Source: an uncultured Colwellia sp. (GTDB lineage Bacteria > Pseudomonadota > Gammaproteobacteria > Enterobacterales > Alteromonadaceae). Taken from it: 13,245 nt of DNA. Below are positions 7,614 to 13,245 of the stretch, piece by piece. Location of the stretch: assembly GCA_913020705.1 (NCBI GenBank), contig CAJWBY010000136.1, positions 1 through 13,245 of the forward strand, read 5' to 3'. The first letter of the stretch is position 1; every line of letters starts with the position of its first letter. Under the pieces are notes generated by a model that did not search any database, was not told the DNA's origin, and saw only the letters and a program-made list of their open reading frames with translations. The position numbers were made by a program, and so were the translations under genes.

Positions 7614-9248
7614 TTAACGCTTAAACTCTGATGTTTTGCTCCATTTAGGCCAAACATTTTCTTTAGATAACTCATAGCCAATTTCATAAAAGGCTTGTAT
7701 ATCTTCAACCGCTCCAGACATATCCCAAGCTTCATTATACTCGTCACAAAGGTTGTGATAACACTTGCTTAAACTGTCTTTTAGTTCAGCACGTAACGTT
7801 TTAGTTGCTGCGTCTACAGGTGCTGTACCACTTTTAGCATATAACGCTGGAATACCAATGTTAGCAAAAGCGAAATGATCAGAACGATAGTAAATACCTG
7901 CAGCAGGGCGAGGATCCCCTGCAATTGTACGCCCTTGTTTTTTCACAGCAGCAGTTAGATAATTATCTAACTCTGACTGACCTAATCCATAAACAGAAAC
8001 GTCTGCACTTCGGCCATTAACGCCTAATGCATCCATATTAATATTAGCTACTGTTTTAGCTGCTGGAATAATAGGGTTTGCGGCATAATATTTTGAACCT
8101 AAAAGACCTTGCTCTTCTGCAGTTACTGCCATAATAGTAATAGAGCGTTCTGGTGCAACGGGTAGTTTAGCAAATGCTTCTGCGACTTCGATAAGTGCAC
8201 CAGTACCTGATGCATTATCTACTGCGCCATTATAAATTTGGTCACCTTCTAGGCTTGTATCTTTACCTAAGTGATCCCAGTGAGCGGTATAAATAATATG
8301 TTCGTCTGGCTTAGTGCTGCCCGGTAAAGTCGCGATAAAGTTATAAGATATCGACTCTTTAACTGTGTTTTTGACGGTAATCGACGCGTTTAAATCACCC
8401 ATGTCGATATTATAACTGCCTTTTGCTGCTTCAATCTTTGCTTGTTCGAAGTTCAAACCAGCGTTAGCAAATAACTCTTTAGCAACGTCGCTATTTACCC
8501 AGCCTTCAACCGCAACACGCCCTTTGTTTAGGTCATCACGAACAAAACCAAACTGAGGCCCCGTCCATGAATTTTCAACTACTGACCAACCATATGATGC
8601 TGGCGCAGTTTCATGAATAATTATGGCACCTTCAGCTCCCTGACGACTAGCTTCTTCATATTTATATGTCCAACGACCGTAATAAGTCATCGCATTACCA
8701 TTGAATAACGCAGGGTCTTGAGTAGAAAAGCCTGGATCATTCACCAATATGACAACCGTTTTACCTTTAACATCTAGGCCTTTGTAATCATTCCAGTTGT
8801 ACTCTGGGGCGTTAACACCATAACCAACAAAAACAAGTTCTGAATCTTTAAGTTGTTCAAACTCACTGATACGACTGGAGCCCATTACCATTTCAGACCC
8901 GTATTGATAATCTTTTCCATTAATGGATAGTGTCATATCAGGTGATGCTTCAATTGACACCATAGGTACAGGTTGTAAAAAGCTATCACCGTTACCAGGT
9001 TTAAAGCCAACAGCAGTTAATTGTTTTGTTAAGTAATCAAGCGTTAGCTCTTCACCTTTGCTTGATGGTGCACGGCCTTCAAATTCATCTGACGCAAGTG
9101 TTTTTATATGCTCAATAAGTTGTTCTTTGTTAATGCTATTGTAGCTTGCAGTAACGTCTTTTTCTGAATTGGTTTTTACAACATCTGGTGTGCCGCAGCC
9201 ACTTAATAGGGCAAAGGCAAGTAAGGATAAACCCGTTGTTTTTTTCAT
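7614..9248 (-). CDS. M28-family zinc aminopeptidase, lipoprotein
   Basis: A 544-residue lipoprotein with signal MKKTTGLSLLAFALLSGC (lipobox LSGC, Cys18), so it should be anchored at the outer or inner membrane facing the periplasm or outside. The C-terminal half is a complete M28 co-catalytic zinc peptidase domain: His323 and Asp325 in TAHWDHLG, Asp344 in GAVDNASG, the Glu378-Glu379 pair in VTAEEQGLLGS, Asp406 in NINMDALG, and His458 in YRSDHFAF. Glu378 is the expected general base. A PA (protease-associated) domain is inserted before it, roughly residues 110-270 (for example GAEGAIIIHETAPASYGW). M28/PA proteins of this layout release N-terminal amino acids from peptides, a plausible scavenging role in a marine bacterium. 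The ATG is preceded by an A-rich region with a weak ribosome site. All zinc ligands are present and the length is normal. Confidence 0.95.
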   Translation of the reverse strand: MKKTTGLSLLAFALLSGCGTPDVVKTNSEKDVTASYNSINKEQLIEHIKTLASDEFEGRAPSSKGEELTLDYLTKQLTAVGFKPGNGDSFLQPVPMVSIEASPDMTLSINGKDYQYGSEMVMGSSRISEFEQLKDSELVFVGYGVNAPEYNWNDYKGLDVKGKTVVILVNDPGFSTQDPALFNGNAMTYYGRWTYKYEEASRQGAEGAIIIHETAPASYGWSVVENSWTGPQFGFVRDDLNKGRVAVEGWVNSDVAKELFANAGLNFEQAKIEAAKGSYNIDMGDLNASITVKNTVKESISYNFIATLPGSTKPDEHIIYTAHWDHLGKDTSLEGDQIYNGAVDNASGTGALIEVAEAFAKLPVAPERSITIMAVTAEEQGLLGSKYYAANPIIPAAKTVANINMDALGVNGRSADVSVYGLGQSELDNYLTAAVKKQGRTIAGDPRPAAGIYYRSDHFAFANIGIPALYAKSGTAPVDAATKTLRAELKDSLSKCYHNLCDEYNEAWDMSGAVEDIQAFYEIGYELSKENVWPKWSKTSEFKR

Positions 9249-9279
9249 TTTATTGTTCTTTTATTAGGATTGACGAGTG

Positions 9280-9285
9280 ATTATA
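9280..9285 (-). promoter_or_regulatory. Candidate -10 box for the M28 peptidase gene
   Basis: A perfect TATAAT on the reverse strand, 32-37 nt upstream of the peptidase ATG, leaving room for a short 5' leader. The sequence 17 nt further upstream (ACCTAA) is a poor -35, so this is only a candidate. Confidence 0.35.
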
Positions 9286-9441
9286 AACAGATCTTGGAAT
9301 ATTTAGGTACATTTACTTGTAAAACTCTTATTCTCAAAATTTTAGACCACTCATACTCACTATTAAATGATGTGATTGCTTTCAATATATAAGTTAAATA
9401 GTTCTATTTAAGATACCTGTACTTTATTGGACAAATAATTA

Positions 9442-10773
9442 ATTAAGTTTTTCATTATTATGTCAACGCTTTTAAGTTCAATAGTCTTTGCTGACGAGTA
9501 TCATTATGTGAACGTATTCAATGGTTCTAAAGCAGCAGGCTTAGGCGGGGCTTATACTTCCATTGCCGATGATTTATCTGCCATGTTATATAATCCAGCA
9601 GGTCTATCTTTAAGTAGTGTAAAATCTACGGCATCTGTGAATATTTTTTCCAAAGAACAAACAGAATTCAGTAATATTTTCAGTGATGGGAGTGACTTTA
9701 CGCGAGATTCATTTGTTATTCTCCCAGGTTTTTTCGCTTTTCGAAAAAAAGAAAATAATTGGGATTTTGGTATTTCTTTTGCTATTAATGATCTGAGTAA
9801 GGAGCGTACATCCACCGATACCACTATTAATATTGAAGCAAGCGAGTTTCAACCGAGTCAAAGAAATAATGAATTTATCTATATTGATTTAGATAACAGC
9901 GCTTATAAATTAGGAGTCACTACATCATATAGGTATTCTGAATCATTGAGTTTTGGTAGCTCATTATATTTCCAATATAAGGAATTTTCAACTGTACAAG
10001 GCTCAGGAGGTGTTTCAACAATATTTACACCTGCTGGAGATTTTGAAGGAGGGTTTAATGCATCAAGAAGAATCATTGATTTGCAAGTATCTGTTCAGCC
10101 AATATTGGGCGTTTTATGGAAAAAAGGCAATTTGTCACTAGGTGGAAAATTAGCTTACGAAATACCAATTCGAAGAGACTATGAAGCCACGGCAACTATT
10201 CATTTTTCGAGTCTAACGCCACTTCCTCCTGAAATGACTCCAGCCTTTAGAGTCAAGGAGGAAACGGATATTAAGCAAGACCTTCCTTTTGAAGTAGCAC
10301 TAGGGGCTAGTTATAAATTTTCTGATGTTGTCTTAAGCGCAGATGTTAATTACTTTTCAGAGGTGAAGTCAGGTGGCCAGTCTCTTGAGTTTATTGATAC
10401 CCCAATAACAAGAAAACTTAATGAGTTAATAAATTGGTCTGTTGGCGTTGAATATGAATATTCGACTGATATCACATTGAGATTTGGTGTTTTTACTGAT
10501 AAATCTAATGGTGATATTGACACAAATATTGATAATCAACGTATAGAGGATATTGATTTACTGGGGTTTTCAACCTCACTCAGAACTGTTTTTCTTAAAA
10601 ACATCGTAACTTTTGGACTTTATTATAAATATGGTAAAGGTGATGTTAGGTTTGCAGATGTTCGCTCAGTAGAGCAAATAGTAGGACTACCTTTATATCC
10701 TGATAACGGTAATTACGACATTGTAGAAGCTAAAAAAAATATATTAGTTGTATTTTTAAGTCTAGATTTTTAA
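9442..10773 (+). CDS. FadL/OmpP1-like outer membrane beta-barrel, probable ATT start
   Basis: An outer membrane protein of the FadL/OmpP1 (Toluene_X) type, a family of monomeric barrels that carry hydrophobic compounds across the outer membrane. The mature N terminus contains the family hallmark AAGLGGAYTSIADDLSAMLY directly followed by NPAGL, and the rest is alternating amphipathic beta-strands ending in LSLDF, with the C-terminal Phe recognised by the Bam machinery. With the ATG at 9460 the leader would be only MSTLLSSIVFA and lack a basic n-region. Reading from ATT at 9442 gives MKFFIIMSTLLSSIVFA, a textbook Sec signal cleaved before DE, 443 residues in all. A GGA at 9429-9431 lies 10 nt upstream of the ATT, a modest ribosome site. 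An in-frame TAA at 9436 excludes a longer form. The substrate cannot be told. Family likely; start codon inferred. Confidence 0.8.
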   Translation: MKFFIIMSTLLSSIVFADEYHYVNVFNGSKAAGLGGAYTSIADDLSAMLYNPAGLSLSSVKSTASVNIFSKEQTEFSNIFSDGSDFTRDSFVILPGFFAFRKKENNWDFGISFAINDLSKERTSTDTTINIEASEFQPSQRNNEFIYIDLDNSAYKLGVTTSYRYSESLSFGSSLYFQYKEFSTVQGSGGVSTIFTPAGDFEGGFNASRRIIDLQVSVQPILGVLWKKGNLSLGGKLAYEIPIRRDYEATATIHFSSLTPLPPEMTPAFRVKEETDIKQDLPFEVALGASYKFSDVVLSADVNYFSEVKSGGQSLEFIDTPITRKLNELINWSVGVEYEYSTDITLRFGVFTDKSNGDIDTNIDNQRIEDIDLLGFSTSLRTVFLKNIVTFGLYYKYGKGDVRFADVRSVEQIVGLPLYPDNGNYDIVEAKKNILVVFLSLDF

Positions 10774-10791
10774 CCACAATTAAGCTGTAAA

Positions 10792-10819
10792 GGTGGAGTT
10801 TATAATTATAAACTCCACC
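10792..10819. terminator. 28-bp perfect palindrome after the FadL-like gene
   Basis: GGTGGAGTTTATAA is followed directly by its exact reverse complement, giving a 12-bp stem with a 4-nt AATT loop, 18 nt after the FadL-like stop. The position suggests transcription termination or 3'-end protection. There is no U-tract on the forward strand (CAACAAT follows); on the reverse strand TTTA follows, so it could act on reverse transcripts too. Confidence 0.6.
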
Positions 10820-10884
10820 CAACAATATCGTTTGCGCAATGAACAATTCCTTCTGGGTAAATATATCGAAGCGTTTATTAAATA

Positions 10885-11087
10885 CTAAGCGATCGGTATA
10901 ATAGATACGTTCTCATTGGGCAGCATAACCTTACCTTTTATATCGTCGACGAGTAGTAGCCATTGACTTTCGGCAACGTTACTTTTCACAGGAACTATTG
11001 GTGCTGGCGCTTTACGAATAAAGAGCTTCTACTATCACTACCACAACCTGAAAATGCTGAAAACCCTAAAAAGCGACGACGATCCAT
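10885..11087 (-). pseudogene. Small Tat-type lipoprotein gene broken by a frameshift
   Basis: From ATG at 11087 the frame reads MDRRRFLGFSAFSGCGSDS, a short twin-arginine leader running into a lipobox-like FSGC, and then stops at 10995-10997 after 30 residues. The adjacent frame is open over the same region and continues with sensible protein: RKAPAPIVPVKSNVAES, then QWLLLVDDIKGKVMLP, then NENVSIIPIA, ending at TAG 10885-10887. The frames can be joined anywhere in about 18 bases around the sequence CTCTTTATTCG; the span is one base short of 68 codons, so a single lost base explains it. A GGAG ribosome site stands 8 nt before the ATG, so the gene was once translated. The product would be a 67-residue Tat-exported lipoprotein of unknown function. 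I see no slippery heptamer arguing for programmed shifting. Confidence 0.55.
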
Positions 11088-11393
11088 GTAGTTAACTCCA
11101 TGTTTAAAACTGGCCGTATATTAATCCAAATAACCTTATACTAAATAAACTGTAATTCTTATGAATATAATAACTTGCTCATAAGTGAAGGTTATAAGGA
11201 TTGGATCAATAGATGTACTTGTTGAATATTGCATTGGTCAAGAAAATCAAGGTTGCTATTAAAAGTAATGAGTGGCTAACTTAAAGCGCGCTATTTTGAA
11301 AGTACCATTTCTATGAGGCCTCTGTTGATTCAAAAGGGATAGTGCAGAGAGCAGTTTTAGCGAGGTGAGTATATTTATATCAGGATTATCGGT
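11088..11393. other. Non-coding stretch before the two-gene unit
   Basis: About 300 nt with no convincing gene. It contains an imperfect inverted repeat (ATCCAA and ACCTTAT near 11124-11140 against TATAAGG and TTGGAT near 11193-11207) and, at its right end, two purine-rich ribosome-site-like runs, GAGGTGAG at 11362-11369 and AGGA at 11382-11385. A promoter for the unit starting at 11394 should lie here, but I cannot place it. Confidence 0.5.
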
Positions 11394-11630
11394 GTGAGAG
11401 TAAATAGACCTATGCATTCTGTTGTGGCATCGAACCTGACTTCAATATCAAAACTAACGCTGAACATAGGTAACGCGATATCATGGGAAGGTAATCATAT
11501 TTTGGGGAGAATCGGTTTTAAAAAAATGGATACCAATATAATTAAAGATATTTACAATCAAAGCCCAAATGGCTCCGAAGAACTGTTTAACCATACGCTA
11601 AGAAATATGCCCGAATTGAGGAGTTTTTAG
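11394..11630 (+). CDS. Hypothetical 78-residue protein, first gene of a two-gene unit
   Basis: I do not recognise this protein. It starts at GTG with AGGA 8 nt upstream; the frame is open back to 11361, so a longer form beginning at ATT 11373 behind GAGGTGA is also possible. The N-terminal part is Ser/Asn-rich (VVASNLTSISKLTLNIGNAI) and the C-terminal part is charged and probably helical (MDTNIIKDIYNQ, then NGSEELFNHTLRNMPELRSF). It has no signal peptide or membrane segment. The stop is 2 nt before the ATG of the lipoprotein gene, and the downstream ribosome site GAGGAG lies inside this ORF, so the two are translated together. It could also be the C-terminal remnant of a longer decayed gene, given the neighbouring pseudogenes. 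A coding role is likely but not certain. Confidence 0.5.
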   Translation: MRVNRPMHSVVASNLTSISKLTLNIGNAISWEGNHILGRIGFKKMDTNIIKDIYNQSPNGSEELFNHTLRNMPELRSF

Positions 11631-11632
11631 AT

Positions 11633-12082
11633 ATGAAAACGTTAATGTTTGCAATGGCTTTGGTCTTTTTGTTGGGTTGTACTTATACAACTCGTTCGCC
11701 AAAAGCCATTGAATATTTGATAGTTGAAGAGGCAATGGATTCTGAAAATGTATTAGGCGAACTTGAATCTATCGCAATGAAATTTAATTATACAATTTCT
11801 AGTTCACAAGATATAGCTCTTGGTAAACCTGATGTTTTTTTAAAACGTCGTAAATATGAAAGTGTAAATTCCTCTTTTACCTTTTTCTTTGATAATTATT
11901 CTGGTCTTAGGTGTATAACAATCGGAATTTACAGTGATTTGCCTAAAAATCAGGCGCAAATAGAATTAGAGCGATTTAAGAGTGAAATATTGGAAGCAAA
12001 ACCATCATTGCTATTTACTACAGAAACTTGTGTTGGGATTGAAGATGACCCTTCAATCTTCGATAGAAACAGGGATGATTAG
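11633..12082 (+). CDS. Lipoprotein of unknown function, second gene of the unit
   Basis: A 149-residue lipoprotein: MKTLMFAMALVFLLGC is a clean signal with lipobox LLGC (Cys16). The mature domain (17-149) looks like a small alpha/beta fold: a helix around residues 34-50 (MDSENVLGELESIAMKF), beta-strand-like SSFTFFFDNYSGLRCITIGI (79-98), a helix at 105-122, and a last strand SLLFTTETCVGI. Cys94 and Cys133 lie in adjacent strands and could form a disulfide in the periplasm. The acidic end DDPSIFDRNRDD is exposed. A strong GAGGAG ribosome site lies 9 nt before the ATG, within the preceding ORF. I do not recognise the family. Being a lipoprotein coupled to a small cytosolic-looking ORF is unusual and gives no function by itself. 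Confidence 0.8.
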   Translation: MKTLMFAMALVFLLGCTYTTRSPKAIEYLIVEEAMDSENVLGELESIAMKFNYTISSSQDIALGKPDVFLKRRKYESVNSSFTFFFDNYSGLRCITIGIYSDLPKNQAQIELERFKSEILEAKPSLLFTTETCVGIEDDPSIFDRNRDD

Positions 12083-12547
12083 TCTTTATAGTATTTGGGC
12101 GCATAAAAAAGGGCACCCCTAAGTTTTAGACAAAAGACACCTACTCAAATATTTTGGCTTAATAATTATGGTTTTCGTTGGGGGAGAAAAGAAATAACTG
12201 AAGCCATAATGGTTTACTTTGATAGCGAGTAAGATTTTCAAGTTCAAGAAAAAGAAATATCATCTTGCACACCCGCATTTTGGAGTGTGATGACGGTTAC
12301 TTTCTCTAGTGTTTTTACTTTCCTGTAAATGATGAGATAACAGACCTAACAGTAGAGTTCGAGTTTAATCGTATAAGCGGTAATGAGTTTAGTGCAACTA
12401 TAAATGATATTCATGTTCTCTAGCTAAACAGCACATAAAAATCATTCTTTAGTATAAAAAATCAGTTGGTTTTTTATCCTTATTCACTTATTTTAACCAA
12501 CTATTATTTGCCTCTTTATTGAGGCGCTAGACACACAAGGAAGTTAT
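12083..12547. other. Gene-poor stretch with a broken ORF
   Basis: About 465 nt separate the lipoprotein gene from the VOC gene. No intact gene is visible. The middle holds the pseudogene candidate at 12209-12423, and the same frame is open upstream of it back to about 12109 (including NNYGFRWGRKEITEA), so the remnant may start earlier. Near the right end are weak stem-loops: AGTTGGTT at 12464-12471 with AACCAACT at 12495-12502, and GCCTC/GAGGC at 12510-12525. Confidence 0.5.
12209..12423 (+). pseudogene. Degraded ORF with an in-frame stop and a frameshift
   Basis: From ATG 12209 the frame reads MVYFDSE, meets TAA at 12230-12232, then continues open as DFQVQEKEISSCTPAFWSV and TVTFSSV until TAA at 12326. 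The next frame then takes over from 12310: FYFPVNDEITDL, TVEFEFNRISGNEF and SATINDIHVL up to TAG 12421-12423. The second part has the regular alternation of a beta-rich domain, unlike random translation. The run of five T at 12312-12316 is a likely indel site. Together these suggest a gene of about 70 or more residues inactivated by one nonsense and one frameshift change, or two sequencing errors. The family is not recognised, and this could be chance. Confidence 0.4.
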
Positions 12548-12928
12548 GTGAATTTAAATCAAGTTACGTTACCTGTAAATAATATGGAGAAGTCTACAGA
12601 ATTTTATCGTGTTCTAGGGTTTACGCAAATAGTTGATACTCTTCACTATGCACGTTTTGAATGCCCAGAAGGTGATTCAACTTTTTCGTTGTCTTTAGAA
12701 AATGCTGAATTTATAAGTCGCACCGTTATCTATTTCGAACACGAAGAATTAGACGATTGGGTCAATGACTTAAAGGCTAAGGGTATTAATTTTGATCAAG
12801 AACCTACTGATGAAAAATACTTATGGCGGGAAGCAATTTTACATGATCCATCAGGAAACAAAATAAAACTATATTGGGCAGGTGAGGATCGTCTTAATCC
12901 ACCTTGGCGTGTCGAAAGGCGAACATAA
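12548..12928 (+). CDS. VOC-family (glyoxalase/bleomycin-resistance fold) protein
   Basis: A 126-residue protein with the vicinal oxygen chelate fold made of two beta-alpha-beta-beta-beta modules. QVTLPVNNMEKSTEFYRVLGF opens module one; VIYFEHEELDDWVNDLKAKG and ILHDPSGNKIKLYW form module two. Family members bind divalent metal and act as lyases, isomerases, dioxygenases or antibiotic-binding proteins. Here Gln5 could serve as the first ligand, but the usual C-terminal Glu ligand in the DPxGNxIEL motif is replaced by Lys107, so metal binding may be altered and the function cannot be named. The start is GTG 12548, with AAGGAAG 4 nt upstream; the overlapping ATG at 12546 is followed directly by a stop. 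It is soluble and cytoplasmic. The DUF1272 gene follows 120 nt downstream. Confidence 0.9.
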   Translation: MNLNQVTLPVNNMEKSTEFYRVLGFTQIVDTLHYARFECPEGDSTFSLSLENAEFISRTVIYFEHEELDDWVNDLKAKGINFDQEPTDEKYLWREAILHDPSGNKIKLYWAGEDRLNPPWRVERRT

Positions 12929-13048
12929 CAATAAATTATACAAGGATAAAATTTAGTCGGCTTTTTGTTGATTATGTTCACTTATTTTTGCCAGCTGAAT
13001 CTTGCTTCTTGGCCGGGCTTTATGTGTTTCAAAAGATAGGAGTTATAA

Positions 13049-13245
13049 ATGTTAGAGCTAAGACCAAATTGTGAATGTTGTAATAAGGATTTACCGCCAG
13101 AATCAACAGAAGCTCATATTTGTACATTTGAATGTACTTTTTGTACAAATTGCGTAGAAGGTATCTTGAATTATCAATGCCCTAATTGCGGAGGTAACTT
13201 TGTGAGCCGGCCAATAAGACCTATTGCAGCGTTAAAAAATAACCC
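13049..13245 (+). CDS. DUF1272 cysteine-rich zinc-binding protein, 3' end outside window
   Basis: The first 65 residues of a small DUF1272 protein, cut by the window edge. MLELRPNCECCNKDLPPES is the diagnostic N terminus of the family, followed by EAHICTFECTFCTNC and CPNCGGNFVSRPIRP. Nine cysteines (8, 10, 11, 25, 29, 32, 35, 44, 47) make up paired CxxC-like knuckles that should hold zinc. The biochemical role of DUF1272 is unknown. Family members are usually about 70-90 residues, so only the tail is missing. ATG has an excellent ribosome site, TAGGAG, 6 nt upstream. It may be co-transcribed with the VOC gene, but the 120-nt gap leaves room for its own promoter. Confidence 0.93.
   Translation, partial: MLELRPNCECCNKDLPPESTEAHICTFECTFCTNCVEGILNYQCPNCGGNFVSRPIRPIAALKNN

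Noticed and set aside
9552..9824. 90-codon reverse open frame inside the FadL-like gene.
   Set aside because: Antisense to a supported beta-barrel gene, with no signal or motif of its own.
10995..11040. Programmed ribosomal frameshifting as an explanation for the Tat-lipoprotein frame break.
   Set aside because: No slippery heptamer of the X XXY YYZ type and no evident downstream pseudoknot; a simple indel explains it better.
11213..11284. 23-residue cationic ORF MYLLNIALVKKIKVAIKSN.., considered as a small membrane peptide or toxin.
   Set aside because: The AAGGA run is 12 nt upstream, too far for a good start, and nothing else (hairpin, antisense RNA, paired ORF) supports it.
12796..12981. 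61-codon reverse open frame over the end of the VOC gene.
   Set aside because: Shadow of the VOC reading frame; the part outside it is short and featureless.
1..13245. CRISPR array, tRNA, insertion-sequence ends or defence-system genes.
   Set aside because: No regularly spaced repeats, no cloverleaf-like sequence, no transposase or nuclease motifs were seen on either strand.

Overview
The window reads as AT-rich chromosomal DNA of a marine gammaproteobacterium. The gene content (UbiX, DUF2780, a prohibitin-like SPFH protein, an M28 lipoprotein peptidase, a FadL-like porin, DUF1272) and codon style best suit Alteromonadales, perhaps the Colwellia/Thalassotalea group. That placement is inference from gene families; no rRNA or marker tree is available. 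I see no tRNA, rRNA, CRISPR array, insertion sequence, integrase or phage gene.

Layout. 1-1148: the 3' end of ubiX (flavin prenyltransferase) converges on two small reverse-strand lipoprotein genes, one with a glycine-zipper segment. 1441-3363: a PhoD-like metallophosphatase whose real start appears to be an ATT codon behind a strong Shine-Dalgarno sequence. 3557-5061: reverse-strand genes for a secreted DUF2780 protein and a GTG-started prohibitin-like SPFH protein, each followed by a hairpin. 5385-6590: a stand-alone LanC-like cyclase-fold protein with all three zinc ligands but no precursor peptide or dehydratase nearby. 6815-9248: reverse-strand genes for a cytoplasmic FrnE-type DsbA-family oxidoreductase and an M28 zinc aminopeptidase lipoprotein, separated by a terminator. 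9442-10773: a FadL/OmpP1-type outer membrane beta-barrel, also apparently starting at ATT. 10774-12547: a loose accessory-looking stretch with a frameshifted Tat-lipoprotein remnant, a two-gene unit of unknown function (78-residue ORF plus lipoprotein, 2 nt apart) and a second broken ORF. 12548-13245: a VOC-family protein and the 5' part of a DUF1272 zinc-binding protein that runs off the end.

Most genes look like independent transcription units with unrelated housekeeping or envelope roles; the only tight coupling is 11394-12082. No clear new multi-gene system is visible. The points most worth following are the two ATT start codons, the orphan LanC-like enzyme, and the decaying and unknown genes between 10.8 and 12.5 kb.
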